A stretch of 46,283 nt of DNA, from contig JAMOOQ010000042.1 of NCBI GenBank assembly GCA_027100635.1, positions 1 to 46,283 of the forward strand, read 5' to 3'. Origin of the DNA: Campylobacteraceae bacterium. GTDB lineage: Bacteria > Campylobacterota > Campylobacteria > Campylobacterales > Sulfurovaceae. Shown here piece by piece: positions 1-9,200 of the stretch. The position numbers and the translations under genes were made by a program. Positions within the stretch are counted from its first letter, which is position 1. Every line of letters starts with the position of its first letter. The notes beneath the pieces were generated by a model. That model made no database searches, had not been told where the DNA came from, and worked only from the letters and a program-made list of their open reading frames with translations.

Positions 1-130
1 AGATGTCCTAACTTTTTTGTTTTTATTTTATTTATTTTTGTAAAACAGATGGTATATTCCTAATATATATATTTATTTCTTATTATATTACTTTAAGTTT
101 ATAGGGGTGATGAATGTCAGTAATAATCTA

Positions 131-1093
131 TTAGAAAATTTTTAAATAATTAATTAACCCCTTTTCTATTTCATCTCTAAGTAATAGAGGTGATAGCACC
201 TTTACATAAGGTATCCAAGTCATAATAAAACTCTCTATCTCTATAATATCAGTTATCATAAAAGATACGATAATATCCCTATTATCTTTAATCTCAATAA
301 TTTTCTGAGAATCTAAAAACTTTTTATTCTTAAAATAATGAGCTTTTTGACTTTTAACCTCTATAATTACCTCTATCAGATGCTCTTTATAATTTACTCT
401 ATATTTGGCTAGTGGTGTTTGAATATCATTAATAAACTCTACAATCTCAAGATTATGTTTAAATATTCGTTTTTTATATTCAAGTGATTTGATTTTAAGA
501 ATCCTAAATAGTGAAAATTTATATTCCATATTTTCCACCTCAGAAGCTAAATAAAAATTCTCACTTATAAAAACTATTTTATATGGTTTGATAGTAATAG
601 ACTCTAAATTAGAGTTTGGTGTTTCATACTCTATTGTTATCTCTCTTTTATAATAAATAGCTCTCTCAAGACCCTTAAATATCTCCATACTCTCCAAACG
701 ATTCTCAAATGGTTTACTTTTATAGAGATAGATATTCCTGCTCTCTTTTATCTTTTTATGAAGTATTTTTTTATCACTATTATCAATATTCAAATCATCA
801 AAAAGAGTACTCTGCTGAGCAATATATAGCGTTTGTGTAAGAAGTGATAGATTTTTATCATTGATAATATTCTCAAATAAAGTATTAGTAATAGCCTTGT
901 AACATCCTATCTCACCACTAATTAAATGAAAACTATTAGGAAATATAGCCTTTATAATATCCAAATCCCTACGAATAGTTTTCTCACTTTTATTTTCCCA
1001 CATAGCCTCATTTTGAAGTTGTGATATACAAACTTTTTGACCTTGATTAAATCTCTTTATAATCTCTAAAACTCTATATGTTTGATTTGCCAT
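131..1093 (-). CDS. WYL-domain transcriptional regulator
   Basis: A 320-residue protein with an N-terminal winged-helix-like region (about residues 5-60, with the motif EKTIRRDLDIIK typical of DeoR/WYL regulators). A central-to-C-terminal WYL-type domain follows (about 135-215: AIYYKREITIEYETP, then IKPYKIVFISENFYLASE). WYL proteins are ligand-responsive transcription regulators and are often found in defence islands. The WYL triad itself is altered here, reading FYLAS. The start codon overlaps the stop of the next upstream gene by one base, so it is probably the last gene of a short operon with the broken DUF1016 gene and the DUF6471 gene. Its neighbours (methyltransferase and nucleases) suggest a role in controlling defence genes, but this is inference. 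The family assignment is fairly secure; the ligand and targets cannot be seen. Confidence 0.8.
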   Translation of the reverse strand: MANQTYRVLEIIKRFNQGQKVCISQLQNEAMWENKSEKTIRRDLDIIKAIFPNSFHLISGEIGCYKAITNTLFENIINDKNLSLLTQTLYIAQQSTLFDDLNIDNSDKKILHKKIKESRNIYLYKSKPFENRLESMEIFKGLERAIYYKREITIEYETPNSNLESITIKPYKIVFISENFYLASEVENMEYKFSLFRILKIKSLEYKKRIFKHNLEIVEFINDIQTPLAKYRVNYKEHLIEVIIEVKSQKAHYFKNKKFLDSQKIIEIKDNRDIIVSFMITDIIEIESFIMTWIPYVKVLSPLLLRDEIEKGLINYLKIF

Positions 1094-1852
1094 TACTCTT
1101 TTCTCTCATAAATTTTATAGAGTTCATTCATCTTATCTTGAAGTATCTTTTTTGGTATAAGTTTTGTTTCATACTCAGAGATAACAGTAGGACTTAAACT
1201 TCTACTAAGAGCATATTTTACAACCTCATCATTTTTCTTTCTACATAAAAGCACACCAATACTAGGATTTTCATCATCTCTTTTAACATCTCTATCCAAT
1301 GCTTCAAGATAAAACTCTAATTGTCCTAAATGTGATGGTTTAAATTTTCCAATTTTTAATTCAAATGCCACTAAACACTTTAAATCTCTATGATAAAAGA
1401 GTAAATCAATATAAAAATCATCATCTCCCACCTGCAAACGATACTCCTCTCCTATAAAAGCAAATCCAATTCCAAGTTCTAAAATAAACTCTTTTAATGA
1501 AGAGATAAGAGCTTTTTGCAAATCTTTCTCTTTGTGTTTTATAGGTAAATCTAAAAAATCAAGAGCATAGGAGGCTATCTTTAAATACATTATTGGTATC
1601 TTGTGGTAATTCTCTCATCACTGCTGAGAGTTTTTTATTTGCCAACATTGTTCGCTCAAACACACCACTTTGAATCTGCCTCTCTAACTCTCTTGATGAA
1701 TATTTACCTTTAATTGACAAATAGATATAAAATTCTCTCTCTTCTTGGCTTTTTGATGAAGATAATATAAGTAAATTATTTGTCCAAGTCAATTGTGTCA
1801 GCAGTGCCGACACTTTTGTATCTTCTCTATAAGTCTCATAAAATTGCTTCAT
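1093..1852 (-). pseudogene. DUF1016 / YhcG-type PD-(D/E)XK nuclease, 5'-truncated and frameshifted
   Basis: Two consecutive frames encode the two halves of one DUF1016 protein. The upstream half (1852 down to about 1575) has the N-terminal-domain motifs LLTQLTWTNNLLIL and KYSSRELERQI. The downstream half (from about 1590) has the nuclease domain with FYIDLLFYHRDLKCLVAFEL followed by K, the D...E-x-K signature. In intact relatives the linker reads roughly FKD-x-YxLDFLxL. Here FKDS runs into LLCS-stop, and YALDFLDLP continues in another frame, so a small indel lies at about 1567-1577. The first frame also begins at MKQFYETY, which in full-length relatives is internal, so about 80 or more residues of the N-terminus are missing and the DUF6471 gene abuts instead. 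Family members are nuclease-like proteins of accessory regions. This copy is probably inactive, or makes a separate C-terminal nuclease fragment. Confidence 0.75.
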
Positions 1853-2057
1853 TCTCCAAACAAACTATATCAATATCCAAACTATCACAAACCTCTAATA
1901 AAAAAACAAAAGAGTAAGAACCTCTATTTACTTTGGTTCTAATGGTATTATCACTATAATTATAACCTTTCTCTTTCATAATCTTTGATAACATCATATA
2001 AGTAAGTTTTCTCTTCTTCAATTCATCTTTTATAAACTCTTTTGCTCTATTTTTCAT
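1836..2057 (-). CDS. DUF6471 small HTH-like protein
   Basis: A 73-residue protein resembling the DUF6471 family: a compact helical domain with RAKEFIKDELKKRKLTYMML, then a second helical part NTIRTKVNRGSYSFVFLLEV. The pattern resembles a Cro/C1-like helix-turn-helix (LSKIMKEKGYNYSDNTIRTKVNRG), so DNA binding is plausible but not shown. The 3' end overlaps the start of the truncated DUF1016 frame by 17 bases. The gene is divergent from the C5-methyltransferase, with about 100 bases between them. That position would suit an autoregulatory or controller protein for the methyltransferase promoter. No clear Shine-Dalgarno is seen. Family call moderate, role inferred. Confidence 0.6.
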   Translation of the reverse strand: MKNRAKEFIKDELKKRKLTYMMLSKIMKEKGYNYSDNTIRTKVNRGSYSFVFLLEVCDSLDIDIVCLENEAIL

Positions 2058-2098
2058 ATAAAATCTTTATTTTAATTATATCATACTTTAAAAATATC

Positions 2099-2128
2099 TT
2101 GACAATAACGCTGCGAATATGATACAAT
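2099..2128 (+). promoter_or_regulatory. sigma70-type promoter of the C5-methyltransferase
   Basis: TTGACA (2099-2104), an 18-base spacer and TACAAT (2123-2128) preceded by TGA, an extended -10. The direct repeat ATATGAT-ACA-ATATGAT overlaps the -10 and is a candidate operator. A Shine-Dalgarno AAAAGG lies just before the ATG at 2157. This is unusually close to consensus for this AT-rich window. Confidence 0.7.
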
Positions 2129-2156
2129 ATGATTATATTTTTACAAAAGGTTTATT

Positions 2157-3173
2157 ATGAGTTTTAAAATTTTTTCAACATTTACAGGAGCTGGTGGGCT
2201 TGATATTGGTTTTCATGGAGATTTTAATTTTTTAGGTACAAATTATCCTAAATTAAATTTTGAAACTACTAAAGCATTAGAGATAAATAAATTTGCTTGT
2301 GAAACTTTGGAAAATGATAATAAATACTTTAAAAATACAACGGTTTTAAATGAAGACATTACAAAAGTAAATCCAAATGAATTTAAAGATGAAAATTTTG
2401 ATGTTCTTTTGGGAGGTTTTCCATGTATAGCATTTTCTATTGTAGGAAAACGCATAGGGATAGAAGATGATATAAATGGTAAACTTTATGAGAATTTTGT
2501 AAACTTTGTAGAAGTCTTACGCCCAAAAGTATTTTTAGCAGAAAATGTAAAAGGAATTCTATCAGCAAACAAAGGTGAAGCGATTAAAATTATTACTAAA
2601 AGATTTGAAGATACTGGTTATAATTTACAAGTACATTTAGTAAACTTTGCAGATTATGGTGTGCCACAACTTAGGCAAAGAGTTTTATTCATTGGTGTAA
2701 GAGATGATATAAAAGAAGAATTTATTTTACCAAAACCAACTCATAAAGATAAACATATTACAAGCAAAGAAGCATTTGAAAATCTTAATACAAAATGTAT
2801 AAACCATAATTTTATCAAACAACTACCAACTACAACTGCTAAATTAAAAGCTATTCCAGAAGGTGGAAATTTCAAAGATTTACCACCTGAATTAGCAGTA
2901 AAAGGAAGAATGTCAAATATCTATAGAAAATTAGATAGAAACAAACCAGCTTATACAGTTTTAGCAAGTGGTGGTGGTGGAACATGGACTTATCATTATG
3001 AAGAACCAAGAGCATTAAGCAATAGAGAAAGAGCAAGATTACAAGCTTTTCCTGATGATTTAATTTTTAAAGGAACTAATACAGAAGTAAGACGACAAAT
3101 TGGTAATGCCGTCCCTGCTGTTGGAGTTTATTATTTTGCTAGAGAGATTCAGAGGATTTTGGAGAGTGATTAG
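2157..3173 (+). CDS. DNA (cytosine-5-)-methyltransferase, restriction-modification type
   Basis: A 338-residue C5-cytosine methyltransferase with all the diagnostic motifs in order. SAM-binding motif I is FTGAGGLDIGF (about 7-17). Catalytic motif IV is GGFPCIAFS, with the nucleophilic Cys of the PC dipeptide (about residue 94). Motif VI is ENVKG, motif VIII is QLRQRVLFIGVR, and motifs IX/X are RERARLQAFPDD and RRQIGNAVP. The target-recognition stretch between VIII and IX is short, which fits a monospecific enzyme with a short recognition site. The start is supported by AAAAGG and a strong promoter. The two minus-strand genes immediately downstream are the best candidates for a cognate endonuclease. 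The recognition sequence cannot be read from the protein. Confidence 0.93.
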   Translation: MSFKIFSTFTGAGGLDIGFHGDFNFLGTNYPKLNFETTKALEINKFACETLENDNKYFKNTTVLNEDITKVNPNEFKDENFDVLLGGFPCIAFSIVGKRIGIEDDINGKLYENFVNFVEVLRPKVFLAENVKGILSANKGEAIKIITKRFEDTGYNLQVHLVNFADYGVPQLRQRVLFIGVRDDIKEEFILPKPTHKDKHITSKEAFENLNTKCINHNFIKQLPTTTAKLKAIPEGGNFKDLPPELAVKGRMSNIYRKLDRNKPAYTVLASGGGGTWTYHYEEPRALSNRERARLQAFPDDLIFKGTNTEVRRQIGNAVPAVGVYYFAREIQRILESD

Positions 3174-3181
3174 AGTTATAT

Positions 3182-4024
3182 CTACGCTTGTAGGTTAGTA
3201 ATAATAGGTAATTGTTCATTTATTAGTTTGCCTATTAATTCTTTCCCATCAATATATTGTAATATATTATTTAATAATATCTCTACATCATTAGACCAAT
3301 TTTTAACTATTAGATTAAGAAAAAAATCAAACTCTTCATCTTTTGTATATAAATTATATTCATAAATTCCTTCATTAAACAATAATTTTATATATGATAG
3401 TGTATGCCAAAAATCTTTAATAATAGGATTAGAAGTTTCAAAAAAACACTGGATTTTATTTATATTATTAACTCTTAAATCTTGAAAATATATTTGTTTA
3501 TTTTGTCCATCTATAACACCAAATGAAAAAATTGAAAAATCTGGTTTTGCATTCCAATAAGATTCTCTTTTTAACTTATTTCCTTTTAATCCTTCAACTT
3601 CTCCAAAAATACCAACCTTTTCATTTGTATTAGGATTGAAAAGAATCAAACAAATATCTGACCTATCTATCATACTTTGTATATTAGCTTTTTGATTGTT
3701 AAGTTCTAAAGGAAATATTGTTGTAAACCTATCTTTAAGGTCTATTGTTAATTTTGAATCAGAACCTGATATATAAAATTTATAATCTGTTAAGTTTTCT
3801 GAAAATGTAACATCATACTCTATTGATAGCCTTTGAATTAATTCATTCACAATGAAAGAAGCACTTTTATCATAATTTAAAAAGTTAACTAAAAAATATT
3901 GAAATCCCCAGTTTTTTAAATATTGTTCTAATGAATTAAAAAAATTTAGAGGAAGAGTACCTCTCATACTATTTAATGTATCATAGTTGTATAATTTATA
4001 TTCCAAGTTATTATGATAATACAT
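3182..4024 (-). CDS. Uncharacterised protein, candidate restriction component (5' end probably frameshifted)
   Basis: I do not recognise the family. It is 280 residues, soluble and Asp/Glu/Lys/Asn-rich. A stretch DICLILFNPNTNEKVGIFGE followed by VEGLKG (about residues 149-174) has the D...E-x-E/K spacing seen in PD-(D/E)XK folds, but this is weak. It converges on the methyltransferase with an 8-base gap and follows another putative restriction gene in the same direction. Upstream of the ATG the frame stays open for over 100 bases and reads like protein (for example INLGIIPSYKSYWATHF). It would join an ATG at 4143, which overlaps the upstream gene's TGA, if the A5 run at 4136-4140 had one more base. 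The true gene is therefore probably 3182-4143 with a one-base deletion or slippage site. Confidence 0.6.
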   Translation of the reverse strand: MYYHNNLEYKLYNYDTLNSMRGTLPLNFFNSLEQYLKNWGFQYFLVNFLNYDKSASFIVNELIQRLSIEYDVTFSENLTDYKFYISGSDSKLTIDLKDRFTTIFPLELNNQKANIQSMIDRSDICLILFNPNTNEKVGIFGEVEGLKGNKLKRESYWNAKPDFSIFSFGVIDGQNKQIYFQDLRVNNINKIQCFFETSNPIIKDFWHTLSYIKLLFNEGIYEYNLYTKDEEFDFFLNLIVKNWSNDVEILLNNILQYIDGKELIGKLINEQLPIITNLQA

Positions 4025-4139
4025 CGTTTCTATTATTGAATAAAAATGTGTAGCCCAATAAGATTTGTAACTTGGAATGATACCTAAATTTATAGGTTTA
4101 ATAATACCTTTATTTTTAAAAATAATTTTATATCCTTTT

Positions 4140-4970
4140 TCATATTTCAGAATAAGCCAAAAACTTATCCATTTTATTTTTTATATAATCATCAAACTTC
4201 TCTTTATTTTGCACAAGTTTATAAATATCTTCTTTTGTTGGTATCTCTGTTGGAATAGATATTAAAAAACCATCATCTAATAAATTTTTTGGTTTTAATC
4301 TTAGTTCTAGCCTCTTTTTGGCTTTATAAATTTTTGAATTTCCATACTTTGCATCAATTACACCATTTAAAAATACTGATTGTTTAATCTCACTATTTTC
4401 ATCTCTTTGAGTTATTATATCTGTATTGATATTATCAATATCTACTTCAAAAGCACAAATATAACTCTCTTTGCTACTACCTCTCAAAAAGAAGAAATAA
4501 TAAATCTTATCTATATTTTGTTCATTTTTCACATTTACTAATTTATCTTTCCAAATTGAAGTCCAACCATCAATAATATCTTGATATTGTTCATTTTTAA
4601 ACATATCATCTAAACTAATACCAGTACCTATAAATTTTTGAGCTAATGAAGTTTCTCCACTATCTCCATTTGTAAGATTATTATTCTTATCAACTTTACA
4701 AGAAAGCATTTTAACATCTGCACCCCATTTATTAGGCTTTAAAATATCTATGGGATAACTACCTGCTCCTACTGACTCAACTTGTAAGGCTTGTACAAAC
4801 CACTGTTCTAAATGCTCTTTTGGTATTTGAATTGGTAAACTTGGCTTATCTGTATAAACTTCTGGTTGAGCAAATAAAGATGTATTCATAAAATATTGAA
4901 TTACTTTTAAAGAGTGTTGGGAAAAAAAATTGTTTAATTCTTCTTTTGATAATGGTCTTAAAATATTCAT
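4140..4970 (-). CDS. Probable type II restriction endonuclease
   Basis: A 276-residue soluble protein. The segment SVGAGSYPIDILKPNKWGAD followed by VKMLSCK (about residues 66-92) fits a PD-(D/E)XK nuclease core: an acidic residue in PID, then the hydrophobic GADVKML strand with D-x-K. A later GSSKESYICAFEVDID strand would suit the same fold. It sits two genes from a C5-methyltransferase and converges on it, the usual geometry of a type II system. The next gene appears to start in its stop codon (ATGA overlap at 4140-4143). I cannot name the specificity or the family. An alternative is a different defence nuclease. The ATG at 4970 is preceded by AAAAGGAAAT, a good ribosome-binding site. Confidence 0.6.
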   Translation of the reverse strand: MNILRPLSKEELNNFFSQHSLKVIQYFMNTSLFAQPEVYTDKPSLPIQIPKEHLEQWFVQALQVESVGAGSYPIDILKPNKWGADVKMLSCKVDKNNNLTNGDSGETSLAQKFIGTGISLDDMFKNEQYQDIIDGWTSIWKDKLVNVKNEQNIDKIYYFFFLRGSSKESYICAFEVDIDNINTDIITQRDENSEIKQSVFLNGVIDAKYGNSKIYKAKKRLELRLKPKNLLDDGFLISIPTEIPTKEDIYKLVQNKEKFDDYIKNKMDKFLAYSEI

Positions 4971-5165
4971 ATATTTCCTTTTAATGATTTATTATAGCAT
5001 AATATATACTAATCCTCTCCTCGCTCATAGTCTCAAAAGAGAGGGGAACTAGGAAAAGTAATAATTTAGTATATATAGAAATGACCCTATATCATAACTG
5101 AATTTATTTTTATTAATATTCAATCAAACAGATAAAAGAACACTATCAAAACAAAAAGGATTTAC

Positions 5166-5324
5166 ATGAAAAAATTTATAATTGTAATTATCACACTTAT
5201 TACACTATTAAGTGCAGGAGTTTTAACAGGTACGGAAATTAGTGGTACTAAAACATATTGTTATTATAGTGATGGAGATGTGAAAGTTATTAATGGTATG
5301 GGTATTTGTCCTGCTACGAATTAG
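5166..5324 (+). CDS. Small secreted Cys-containing peptide
   Basis: A 52-codon gene preceded by AAAAAGGATTTAC. The product has a clear signal-peptide start (MKKFIIVIITLITLLSAGVL) and a short mature part with two cysteines: TYCYYSDGDVKVINGMGICP. The spacing C-x(16)-C would allow one periplasmic disulfide. Similar tiny proteins with a GTE..G...CYY...CP pattern occur as unnamed hypotheticals in proteobacteria, but I cannot assign a function. It stands alone between the restriction genes and the PD-(D/E)XK-like gene. The gene looks real from the ribosome-binding site, signal peptide and stop; the role is unknown. Confidence 0.6.
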   Translation: MKKFIIVIITLITLLSAGVLTGTEISGTKTYCYYSDGDVKVINGMGICPATN

Positions 5325-5431
5325 AGGATATAATTTTAGAAGAGAGAAATGATTTTATAGACTTACTTAAAACGGTGGACTTTATCCACCCTAACATTAA
5401 CCCACCAAACAGCTACAATCTGCTAAACTAA
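5318..5431 (+). other. Coding-like remnant with a small hairpin
   Basis: A frame open to 5431 reads like a protein C-terminus (LEERNDFIDLLKTVDFIHP, then NINPPNSYNLLN and stop) but has no start codon. It contains a 6-bp hairpin GGTGGA/TCCACC at 5374-5390. It is most likely the tail of a lost gene. I do not recognise it. Confidence 0.25.
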
Positions 5432-5452
5432 TAATAAAATGGAGTCTATATT

Positions 5453-6187
5453 ATGAGTGAATTAGAAAAAAAGGTGGCTGAACTTGAAAGACGATTATCA
5501 AAATATGAAAATCAAAATATAGAAATTATTCCAACTTATAGTTTTTCTAAAATATCTTATAGGCAATTAGAAGAGATAGTAGATATAAATGAAAAGTTTG
5601 ATATTCAAAGATTTAATAGTTGGTTTAATAATAATATAATGATTGATACAAATATAAATGAATTTTTACTAAAATTGATAGGAGAAAATAGAAGTTTGAT
5701 GTATGATTATGACGAAGAGGATTTGAAATTATATTTTTTAGCACCTCTTTTTAATAAGATAAACTTTAAATCATTTGAACAAGAGTTTAGAGCATTTTAT
5801 AATGAGAAAATAGTATATAAAACAGATAATTTCATATTAAATGGTGAAGCAGATTTTCTATTTGCAAAAGGATTAAAAAAATCAAAAATACCATATTTTT
5901 TTATTCAAGAGTTTAAAAAAGGTAAACAAAATTCAGACCCTCAACCACAACTATTAGCAGAGATGATAGCAGGATTAGAGATTTCAAAAGTTAAAAGGTT
6001 TAGAGGTGCTTATATAATTGGTGCTATTTGGAATTTTGTAATATTAGAAAAGTTAGATAATAATAAATATCGATATTTCATAAGTCAGAATTTTGATAGT
6101 ACAAAAATAGATGATTTAACAGAGATTTATAAAAATCTACTTTTTATTAAAAATGAAGTGATAACGTTAAATATTTGTTGTAACTGA
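5453..6187 (+). CDS. PD-(D/E)XK nuclease-like hypothetical protein
   Basis: A 244-residue protein. The N-terminus is a short coiled coil (ELEKKVAELERRLSKYEN). The C-terminal half carries a recognisable PD-(D/E)XK-type core: LNGEADFLFAKG, then PYFFIQEFKKGKQ, giving GxxD and E-x-K, followed by DPQPQLLAEMIAGL, a helix with the Q-x-x-x-A/L pattern common after the catalytic strand. Proteins of this kind are annotated as hypothetical or restriction-associated. It is a single gene with a good ribosome-binding site (AATGGAGTC). A copy of the GGGCAACC repeat directly follows. It is probably part of the accessory/defence region, but the substrate cannot be stated. Confidence 0.6.
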   Translation: MSELEKKVAELERRLSKYENQNIEIIPTYSFSKISYRQLEEIVDINEKFDIQRFNSWFNNNIMIDTNINEFLLKLIGENRSLMYDYDEEDLKLYFLAPLFNKINFKSFEQEFRAFYNEKIVYKTDNFILNGEADFLFAKGLKKSKIPYFFIQEFKKGKQNSDPQPQLLAEMIAGLEISKVKRFRGAYIIGAIWNFVILEKLDNNKYRYFISQNFDSTKIDDLTEIYKNLLFIKNEVITLNICCN

Positions 6188-6200
6188 TGTTATGAATATT

Positions 6201-6236
6201 TAAATTTAAGGGCAACCACAAGTGATTGCCCCTACA
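6201..6236. repeat. Dispersed GGGCAACC hairpin repeat, copy 1
   Basis: GGGCAACCACAAGTGATTGC followed by CCCTAC. The ends GGGCAA/TTGCCC form a 6-bp stem. It lies between two convergent genes. Related copies are near 18944, 29098 and 37147, all outside genes. The flanking sequence ACTGATGTTATGAATATTTA also recurs near copy 4. Confidence 0.75.
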
Positions 6237-6252
6237 AAATATTTAAAAATCT

Positions 6253-9200
6253 CTATTGACACCCTACACACTCTTGACTTCTATCTTCAACTCCATCCGT
6301 AGCTTGAACAGCTTCTGGAGATTGGCTTCTAAGATAATATGTAGATTTTAATCCATATTTCCATGCATCACTATATATATTATTTAAATATTTTCCACTT
6401 GCTTTATCTAAAGATATAAATATATTTAAGCTTTGACCTTGGTCTATCCACTTTTGTCTTATTGCCCCTGCTTTAATTAAAACTCGTTGGTCAAGTTCAT
6501 AACAAGGGGTGTAGTAGTTCCAAGTATTAGGAGATAAGTTTGGAGCAACCACAGGGATTAAACCACTTAAGTTCTCTTCAAACCATTTTCGTTTATAAAC
6601 GGGTTCAATTGCTTGAGTTGTTCCTACCAAAATTGATATAGAACTTGTAGGAGCAATAGCCATTAAATAACCATTTCTAATACCATTTTCTTTCACTTTT
6701 TGGCGTAAATTATCCCAATTATAATTTAAATCTATTCTATTCACAAGTTTTAAAGCCTCTTTATTAGCTGTATCAATTGGTAAAATTCCATTACTCCAAT
6801 TTGAACCTTCAAATGTAGGATATGAACCTTTTTCAGATGCTAAATCACTAGAAGAATCAATTGCATGATAAGAGATAGATTCCATAATCTCATCAATTTT
6901 TGTAAAATGTTTATCACTACCCCAATGGATTTGACTCTCTGCCAACATTTGAGCTTCACCCATTACACCAAGCCCAATCGCTCTACTTCTTTGATTTGTT
7001 TTTTTTACTTTAGCTAATGGATAAAAATTTAAATCAATCACATTATCTAACATTCTAATTGCAATAGGGACAACTCTTTTTATATCTTCTGCTGTATTAA
7101 TTTTTGAAAGATTTAATGATGCAAGGTTACAAACTGCTGTTTCACCATCTGTTTTTTCTTTATCCACCATCCAAACTTGTTTTCCATTAAGAGTATCAAG
7201 AGCTGTTATCTTTTTTGCTAGTTTTTCTACCCCATTATCCATTTTAACACTCTCATTTTCATCAAAAATAGCAACAGTTTCATCAGAAAAAGTCAATCTA
7301 ATTTTATAGGTATTTGGATTAGTATTTTGGAATATCTCTGTGCAATTTCCTGTTACTAAACCATTAAAAATAAGAGAGTGATTATATAGTTGTGTTGTAT
7401 CATAAACATCCTCTTTCCCAATATATTCAATACTTGTTATCTCTACTAAAAACTTCTCACTCTTTCTACTCTCTCTTGAATAGCCAAGTGCTTCTCTTTT
7501 AGCCAATATCTCTAAAGCCCTAGTCTGTTTTGCACCAATAAAGCCTATATTATCAATAAATTTAATTGCATTATTGCCATTAATATTTAATCTGTATAGA
7601 GGTTTGGAGTCATAAGATTTTTCTACTCCATCAACGGTAATATATTTAAATACACCCTCCTCTATATCTCTCATTTTAGAAATCTTAGACCTAATTCCAA
7701 AATTAGATAATAACATTTGAACCTCTTCTAAAAGAGACTTTTTAATAGATGCTAATTGTAAAGCAAAAGTAGGAGTTCCATCATTTTCTATTTTATTAAC
7801 CGTACCATCAGCAATAAATAGACCTTGAAGATAACCTTTTACAGCCTCTTTAGTACCCTTAAATATAACCTCTGGGACTTGATGCTTACTCTCTTTGTTA
7901 AAATCAAAAACTTCATCAAAAATTCTACCTAATCTAATATTTGAAAATCTAAGTTTTTGAGAATTTTTAGTATGTTGTATCATTTTTGGATAAACATTTT
8001 TAAAATCCTTTTTATGAGAATTTGCTAATGATGAATACTCTTGTGAGATAATATTATCTATTTGATTTTGAATTTTATACCCTAAGTTCATATCTTGATT
8101 ATATAAATCAATATGTACTACTGAGTGCTTTTTAGCCTCTTTATATGAAAATGTACCATCTCCTGCAACCATTCCCATTAAAAATCCTAAATCATAACTA
8201 CCCTCAATACCAAATTGACCCTCATCTGATTGAATTAAAAGTTTATCTCCTACTGAAATATTTTCTAAACTTTTCTTCTCTATATTTTCTCCATTTGCCA
8301 CGAAATACTCATGCCATAAAGTTGATTTAATACTATACCCATCTTTTGTAGTTACTTCATAAATATCACTATTCTCTTTTGTCTTAAACATTTTTAAAGC
8401 TTTAGCTTTTGATACACCTAATGCAGATATATCTTCATCAGTTCTTTGGTCATAAGAGGCTACTATTTCACCATAATTAGATTCTAAATCTTTAGCTTTA
8501 ACTAATCCAAATTGAGTATGTAACCTTGTATCACCTGTAACACATAAGTTACTACTTCTAATAACTCCATCATGAGAATTTGGATTTGATCTATTTGCTG
8601 TATCTTTAAAAGTCAAAAATGGATTACCTGTTTCAAAATAGCTTCGTAATATCTCTTTCCATAAACTTTTGGCTTTAATTACCTCTTTTGTTATACTCTC
8701 ATCATTTTCTAATTCTAAATATCTTTTATTAAACTCTTCACCATAGAGATTAGTTAATTCAGAAACTTCATACGGATCAAATAAAGTCCATGTAGAATCT
8801 TCTGCTACTCTTTGCATAAAAATATCATTTAACCAAATTGCAGGAAATAGATCGTGGGTTCGCCGTCTCTCTTCCCCTGAATTTTTCTTTAAATCAATAA
8901 ACTCTTTAATATCAATATGCCATGGTTCTATATATACGGCTATAGCACCTTTTCTTGTATTATGAATAAGATGAAAATTTCCATCTTTATTTTCTGTAGA
9001 ACAAAAATAGTTATTATTATTTTTTACAGTTAAATCAAAGAAATCCTCTTTAGTTTTAGCCTTAGAGATAGAAGTAATTTTAATAAATTCATTTTTATCA
9101 TTAATTGTTATATCACCTTTAACTAAACTATCACTTCTTACATATATTACACTATTACTCACTACTTTTGGGAATGGATGCCAATTTGAAGTGATAATAT

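Noticed and set aside
1-130. Possible gene at the left edge
   Set aside because: Only an 8-codon frame occurs here. The sequence is A/T-rich non-coding DNA after the WYL gene stop.
4077-4265. Plus-strand hydrophobic 62-codon frame
   Set aside because: It is antisense to the end of the restriction gene. The Phe/Ile/Leu richness comes from the reverse complement of Lys/Asn-rich coding sequence.
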